Below the pieces are notes generated by a model that did not search any database, was not told the origin of the DNA, and saw nothing but the letters and a program-made list of their open reading frames with translations. A stretch of 64,000 bases of DNA. Source: Neocallimastix lanati (nom. inval.) (Eukaryota > Neocallimastigomycota > Neocallimastigomycetes > Neocallimastigales > Neocallimastigaceae). The stretch is taken from the NCBI GenBank assembly GCA_016946835.1, contig JACVTC010000150.1, positions 197,501 to 261,500 on the forward strand, read 5' to 3'. Below are positions 60,288 through 64,000 of this stretch, piece after piece. How positions within the stretch are numbered: the stretch's first letter is position 1; every line of letters starts with the position of its first letter. Made by a program: the position numbers and the translations under genes.

Positions 60288-60856
60288 ACTGAAGATTTCG
60301 TTACACAAATAAAAATAAATAATTTATTTTATTAATAAATTCTTTTATTAATTATTAATTTCTCTTATGTTATAAACTGTAAAATAGTTAATAATACATC
60401 AATTTAATTGAGAAAAATTAATTATATTTATATTTTTTCTTATTACATTATTAATAAAAGATGTTATTTAATAATATATATAAAGCTATTTATTTATAAA
60501 CAAAAGATTTTTTAATTAATAATTTTTATTATTTATTAATTTACTAAAATTAAAATTAATTTTTTAAACTCTTTATTTTATTTATTATTTTAGTACTTAT
60601 AATAATTTTAATTATATATTTAATATTGAAAAACTATTTTTATAAATATTAACTATTTAAGATTATTCCTAAATTAATATTTAACTATTTAAAACTAAAC
60701 TAAGCTAACTAAACTAATTAAAAAATATTTTCAATTTAAAAAATAATTAAATTTTATTTCAATAAATTTTATATTAAAAAATTTCATATACATTGAATAA
60801 ATTAAATGGACGAAAAATTAAACTATTTAATGTATTAAATATTTATTAAATCCTTA
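60288..60856. other. AT-rich flank
   Basis: No coding signal. The first bases after the target duplication, AAGATTTCGTTACA, resemble the TTACA-type end of the chromovirus LTR further right, so element B may have inserted in LTR debris. This is speculative. Confidence 0.4.
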
Positions 60857-60857
60857 C

Positions 60858-61085
60858 AATTTTGATATTGCTGACTGGCTAATTGAATTCAAAAGATGTC
60901 CTAAATGTCATTCCTATATTAGAATTCCCTCGAAAGAGAATTTTATAAATTCAGTGAAGAGTAAGATTGATAATTCATGATATTTTGAAAATGAAAAAAT
61001 AGAACCCAAGAAAATAAATATTTTAGCCTTTTCCGTTGATGATAATTCAGAGGTATATCCTTATGCCATTTCTAATTATTTGTAT
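60858..61085 (+). pseudogene. Short decayed coding remnant, possibly retroelement-derived
   Basis: One plus-strand frame with a single TGA reads NFDIADWLIEFKRCPKCHSY, IRIPSKENFINSVKSKIDNS, stop, YFENEKIEPKKINILAFSVD, D... The CPKC pair and the INILAFxxDD pattern recall a LINE reverse-transcriptase Y/F-x-D-D region, but the fragment is too short to be sure. Confidence 0.3.
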
Positions 61086-61148
61086 AATTATAATTCTTTT
61101 TTTTCTTTCCTTGTCATCATGCTCAATACTACTAAATTATATACAGTA

Positions 61149-61438
61149 TCAAATAATTTCAATTGTACATAAAGACGCATCTTTTACAATTTTTAATATA
61201 AATTGTAATTTTTTAGAATTCAACTTATCTTTTTTCAATAAATATTCTAAAATATTATTATCTTTATTATCTATTGGAATTCCGTTTCTCAATAGAAATT
61301 TAGCAACTTCAAAATTTTCATTTTCTATAGAATAATAAAGTAATTTTGTATTATTGTAACGAATATTGGAATATCCGTGTTTTAAAGAGTGTAACACAAT
61401 AGGTAAGCACTTTTTGATTAATAAGTAATTTGGTTTTT
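61149..61438 (-). pseudogene. Ankyrin-repeat-like gene fragment
   Basis: The minus-strand frame is open from just after a TAA near 61441 to the stop at 61149. It reads NYLLIKKCLPIVLHSLKHGY, then LLYYSIENENFEVAKFLLRN, GIPIDNKDNNILEYLLKKD. The [SA]-x-E-N-x-N-x-E-V-[AV]-K-F-L-L-x-N-G-x-x-[IV]-[DN] spacing is that of an ankyrin repeat. Only about two repeats remain and no ATG is visible, so it is a fragment or one exon. Ankyrin proteins are abundant in gut fungi. Confidence 0.5.
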
Positions 61439-61498
61439 TTTAAAATATAGTTTTATTAATTAAGAAATTTAAAAATATTAATTATAAAGATTAATTAT

Positions 61499-61969
61499 TG
61501 TAATATTTCGAATTACTTATTAATTAATTTAATAATTAATAAAAACACCATTTTTTATAATATTTTTTTTTTTTTTTTGGCTGCGAAATTCACTCCTATT
61601 TATAGTTTTTCAAAATTTAAATCCATAAAAATTTAAAACCATAAAATCATTAAAAAGTTTCATAAAAATTGATTATTTTCGGTTAAAAAGAATCTAAAGG
61701 AAATAATGATAAAAGATAAATTAAAATAGAATTTCTATCTGATTTGTTTCTATTAATTTCTAAGAATTTCTTTTGTTAATTTTTACAGAAATTTATACAG
61801 AAACAAATACAGAAACAAATACAGAAATGAAGTATAAAAATTCTTTAAAATTTAAATGATATAAAATTTTAGTAAAGGTGTGAGTCGAACCCTAGTGGTT
61901 CAGGCTGAGGTCATAGTGACTAACCACTATGCCAGCATTCTAATTTCTAATTTTTTAAGATTCGTTACA
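61499..61969 (-). repeat. 3' LTR of the chromovirus-type element
   Basis: On the minus strand it starts TGTAACGAATC directly after the purine tract AGAGGAGGACCA, and ends GAAATATTACA. The ends form a TGTAA/TTACA inverted repeat. Length 471 bp. It contains TATAAATAGGAGTG (about 61590-61610, minus) and a triplicated TTTCTGTATTTG-type repeat (about 61785-61825). Right-hand copy outside the window, so the boundaries are unconfirmed. Confidence 0.65.
61872..61944 (-). other. tRNA-related sequence inside the chromovirus LTR
   Basis: The minus strand reads GAATGCTGGCATAGTGGTTA, with a good A box (TGGCATAGTGG), and about 45 nt later GGGTTCGACTC, a good B box. The spacing is that of a tRNA gene. The acceptor and T stems do not pair, and CATAGTG/CACTATG is too long for a D stem, so it is not a functional tRNA. 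It is a tRNA-derived or Pol III-promoter-like segment. Confidence 0.5.
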
Positions 61970-61983
61970 TGGTCCTCCTCTAG
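61970..61983 (-). other. Polypurine tract of the chromovirus-type element
   Basis: The minus strand AGAGGAGGACCA immediately precedes the LTR TGTAACG. The segment 61957-62010 also has facing AAGATTCGT and ACGAATCTT arms. Confidence 0.6.
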
Positions 61984-62289
61984 GATTCGGATGCCAGACG
62001 AATCTTTTGCTTTAAATCTAAACTATTTCTAATTCTAACTTTTATAATAATAAACTATAACTAAAATACTTATAGGAGTGATAATTTAATTAATACATTG
62101 GATAATAAAAATTACATGAATTTTAAGTTTTAAAAATAAAGTATAAAAATAAAACTATCTAGAATAAATGTTTTTGAATAATATAAAATAATTTTTTTTT
62201 TTTTTTTTTTTTTTTAAAATAATCATAAGTTAGAATGATTAATAGTACTTTGATGAAATAAAATTTATTTTTGATTAAATGATTTATAT

Positions 62290-64000
<1,711 letters not shown>

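Noticed and set aside
61872-61944. Functional tRNA gene
   Set aside because: Acceptor and T stems do not pair, and the D region forms an over-long helix; kept only as tRNA-related sequence.

Overview
The window is a very AT-rich eukaryotic sequence with long homopolymers, poly-Asn coding, short AT-rich GT..AG introns, Ty3/Gypsy and LINE retrotransposons and an ankyrin-type remnant. Together with a huge secreted Cys-repeat protein, this points to an anaerobic gut fungus (Neocallimastigomycota). That assignment rests on composition and protein style, not on a database search.

Region 1 (514-20166, minus strand) reads as one giant gene. Exons assembled by eye (2 signal-peptide exons, 6 tandem ~2.15-kb cassettes of 5 exons each, and one 6.3-kb terminal exon) give 33 exons and 14,859 nt, exactly 4,953 codons with the stop. 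Every internal intron after the first is phase 1. The product would be a ~4,952-residue extracellular protein: N-terminal signal peptide, about 2,800 residues of cassette repeats, a terminal array of Tyr-x-Asn/Leu-Ile-x-Cys repeats interrupted by a Lys-Asn-Glu minisatellite, and a C-terminal hydrophobic anchor. It resembles the ScaA-type scaffoldins of gut-fungal cellulosomes.

Region 2 (20-32 kb) is mostly AT-rich spacer. It holds two convergent Ty3 remnants, a 20-bp minisatellite, two decayed unrecognised genes and a LINE 3' fragment.

Region 3 (32-60 kb) is a retrotransposon cluster. A gag-less Ty3 pol ORF of 1,831 residues starts inside the LINE fragment. Two complete related LTR elements follow (39073-46093 and 51335-60287), each with matching LTRs, a short target duplication, PBS, structured leader, gag, and pol in the -1 frame. 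A solo LTR and one complete element sit at homologous positions in the two arms of a ~1.8-kb inverted-repeat element. Between gag and pol, both complete elements carry the slippery heptamer TTTAAAC, an 8-nt spacer and a predicted H-type pseudoknot. Their leaders share a ~155-nt element with compensatory stem changes. The second leader also contains a 176-nt tRNA-like fold and a row of four hairpins of identical architecture with covarying stems.

Region 4 (60-64 kb) holds a weak coding remnant, an ankyrin-like fragment, and the 3' part of a chromodomain Ty3/Gypsy element (minus strand), which runs off the right edge of the window.
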